NCBI GenBank assembly: GCA_964499935.1
Contig: CAZCMS010000009.1
Span: 1-22,677 of the forward strand
Direction: 5' to 3'
From: CALBGR01 sp964499935
GTDB lineage: Bacteria > Patescibacteriota > Saccharimonadia > Saccharimonadales > UBA4665
Length of the DNA stretch: 22,677 bases
A program made the position numbers and the translations under genes. This document shows, piece after piece, positions 21,430 through 22,677 of this stretch. A model generated the notes under the pieces. The model had not been told where the DNA came from, did no database searches, and saw only the letters and a list, made by a program, of their open reading frames with translations. The stretch's first letter is position 1. Each line of letters begins with the position of its first letter.

Positions 21430-22677
21430 TTACAGTTCAGAAATATCAATACGCTTTTGTTCTGTGGTGTCACGATCACGAACCGTAACCGTGCCGTCAC
21501 CTTCGACAGTCTCGAAGTCAATCACAACACAGTATGGCGTACCAATCTCGTCTTGACGTCGGTAGCGCTTACCGATGTTACCGTTATCATCCCACATAAC
21601 GTTGCCATATTTCTTCTTAAGTGTAGTGTATACTTCGCGGGCCCTTTCGACGAGTTCTGGCTTATTCTTAAGTAGTGGCGACACACAATATTTTACTGGT
21701 GCGAGGTGTGCCGGTAACTTCAGGAATACACGCTGCTCACCATTCTGTTCATCCACCGAGTAGGCACTTACCAGCACTGCCATAAGCAAACGCTCAACAC
21801 CAAAGCTTGGCTCAATGACATGCGGTATGAAACGGTCATTTGTACCTTTGACAGTGTATTCTATATTCTTACCAGATTCTCGAGCAATGTTTCCAAGATC
21901 AAAGTCTGTACGATACGCTAAACCAAGCAATTCCTCGCGACCAATTGGATAGTCAAACTCAATATCGATAGTTTTTTTACTATAGTGTGCACGATCTTCT
22001 TCTGGCACATCAAGCTCGTGGATTGCATCTTTTGGTAAGCCAAGACCTTCCAAGAAAGCATGGATATCTGACAATAATGCATCAAACGACTCTTCCCATT
22101 TTTCGGGATGCACAAAATATTCAATTTCCATCTGCTCAAATTCACGACTACGAAATACAAAATCACGTGGGCTAATTTCGTTGCGAAACGCCTTACCTTG
22201 CTGCGCAATACCAAATGGCAAATCTGGATACAATGTATCAACAACGTTCTTAAAATTTGTAAAAATACCCTGAGCAGTTTCTGGCCGAAGATAACTAATA
22301 GAACTATCGTCTGTGGTTGCACCAACATACGTTTTAAACATCATATTAAATGTTCGTGATGGACTTAGCGGATTACCATCAGGACTTTTGATCCCATTCT
22401 CAGTAATTGCAACATCCATTTGCTCCATAGTCATACCGTCCGGGCTCACGCCATTATCCTTCAGTATGTGATCGGTACGGTAGCGACGATGATTCACCAT
22501 ATCTTCACAGAGTGGATCTACAAACGTATCAACGTGTCCACTTGCCTGCCATACTTTTTGATTCATCAATATTGCTGCATCCACACCAAACATATCATCA
22601 CGCTGTGTCACAAAAAAGTCCCACCATTCGTTCATGATATTTCGCTTGAGCTGCACACCCAAAGGGCCGTAATCCCA
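21430..22677 (-). CDS. glyS: Glycyl-tRNA synthetase (alpha2 type), 5' end missing
   Basis: Open to the right edge; 415 residues visible. The edge reads WDYGPLGVQLKRNI, typical of the early part of the dimeric glycyl-tRNA synthetase. Class II motif 2 is FRNEISPRDFVFRSREFEQME and motif 3 is EPSFGVERLLMAVL. The C-terminal anticodon-binding domain ends with GTVTVRDRDTTEQKRIDISEL. The start codon lies beyond the window; TTG at 22662 is internal. It attaches glycine to its tRNA. Confidence 0.96.
   Translation of the reverse strand, partial: WDYGPLGVQLKRNIMNEWWDFFVTQRDDMFGVDAAILMNQKVWQASGHVDTFVDPLCEDMVNHRRYRTDHILKDNGVSPDGMTMEQMDVAITENGIKSPDGNPLSPSRTFNMMFKTYVGATTDDSSISYLRPETAQGIFTNFKNVVDTLYPDLPFGIAQQGKAFRNEISPRDFVFRSREFEQMEIEYFVHPEKWEESFDALLSDIHAFLEGLGLPKDAIHELDVPEEDRAHYSKKTIDIEFDYPIGREELLGLAYRTDFDLGNIARESGKNIEYTVKGTNDRFIPHVIEPSFGVERLLMAVLVSAYSVDEQNGEQRVFLKLPAHLAPVKYCVSPLLKNKPELVERAREVYTTLKKKYGNVMWDDNGNIGKRYRRQDEIGTPYCVVIDFETVEGDGTVTVRDRDTTEQKRIDISEL

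Noticed and set aside
1..22677. tRNA, rRNA, CRISPR arrays, insertion sequences
   Set aside because: No such pattern was seen by eye on either strand; a dedicated tRNA scan was not possible.

Overview
The window looks like a chromosomal segment of a small-genome candidate-phyla-radiation (Patescibacteria) bacterium, most likely a Saccharibacterium (TM7). The reasons are a stripped-down division cluster (mraZ, rsmH, ftsL, ftsI), a PIF1-type helicase with a C-terminal Myb/SANT-like tail, a KwaB-like (DUF4868) protein, and many short hypothetical membrane proteins. The stop codons fit the standard bacterial code. The lineage is an inference from gene content; no rRNA or tRNA gene was seen.

Layout. 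Bases 1-3786, minus strand: the dcw operon, read right to left as mraZ, rsmH, ftsL, ftsI (3' end cut by the left edge), with paired MraZ boxes upstream of mraZ and two strong hairpins plus tiny ORFs in the rsmH-ftsL spacer. Bases 3790-5350, plus strand: two small three-helix membrane-protein genes (unit 1 at 4098-4484, unit 2 at 4775-5179). They share a 5' leader and a structured 3' module of about 145 bases, and between them lies a complete type III hammerhead ribozyme core (4631-4685) flanked by 14-base direct repeats. Bases 5389-6717: a small secreted or membrane-anchored protein (minus) and, divergent from it, a membrane-anchored Asn/His-rich protein (plus). Bases 6771-14860, minus strand: a long co-directional run holding NYN ribonuclease, a 530-residue unknown, PIF1 helicase, KwaB-like protein, a membrane protein, two unknowns, a degenerate MazG-like protein and a lipoprotein. 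Bases 14894-15453: a third small three-helix membrane protein of unusual composition, followed by an overlapping short gene broken by a frameshift. Bases 15536-18231: alpha/beta hydrolase, SRPBCC protein, PNPOx-like flavoprotein and an enolase-superfamily protein. Bases 18317-21361: SDR, a small unknown, a DUF1801 protein, an AbrB-Doc toxin-antitoxin pair and an S51 peptidase. Bases 21430-22677: glycyl-tRNA synthetase, cut by the right edge at its 5' end.

How it works together. The dcw genes make the septal wall synthase and its partners, probably under MraZ self-control. The three small membrane-protein units are richer in G+C than most neighbours, share leader features and carry structured RNA at their ends, so they look like a related cassette family. 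The hammerhead between units 1 and 2 would cut a joint transcript into two. A second theme is expression mode: at least seven genes have a -10 box only 6-11 bases before the start codon and no Shine-Dalgarno, which predicts leaderless mRNAs, while others have strong AGGAG sites.

The strongest new observation is the hammerhead ribozyme and its repeated-unit context. The frameshifted gene, the hairpin/uORF arrangement before ftsL, and the degenerate MazG active site come next.
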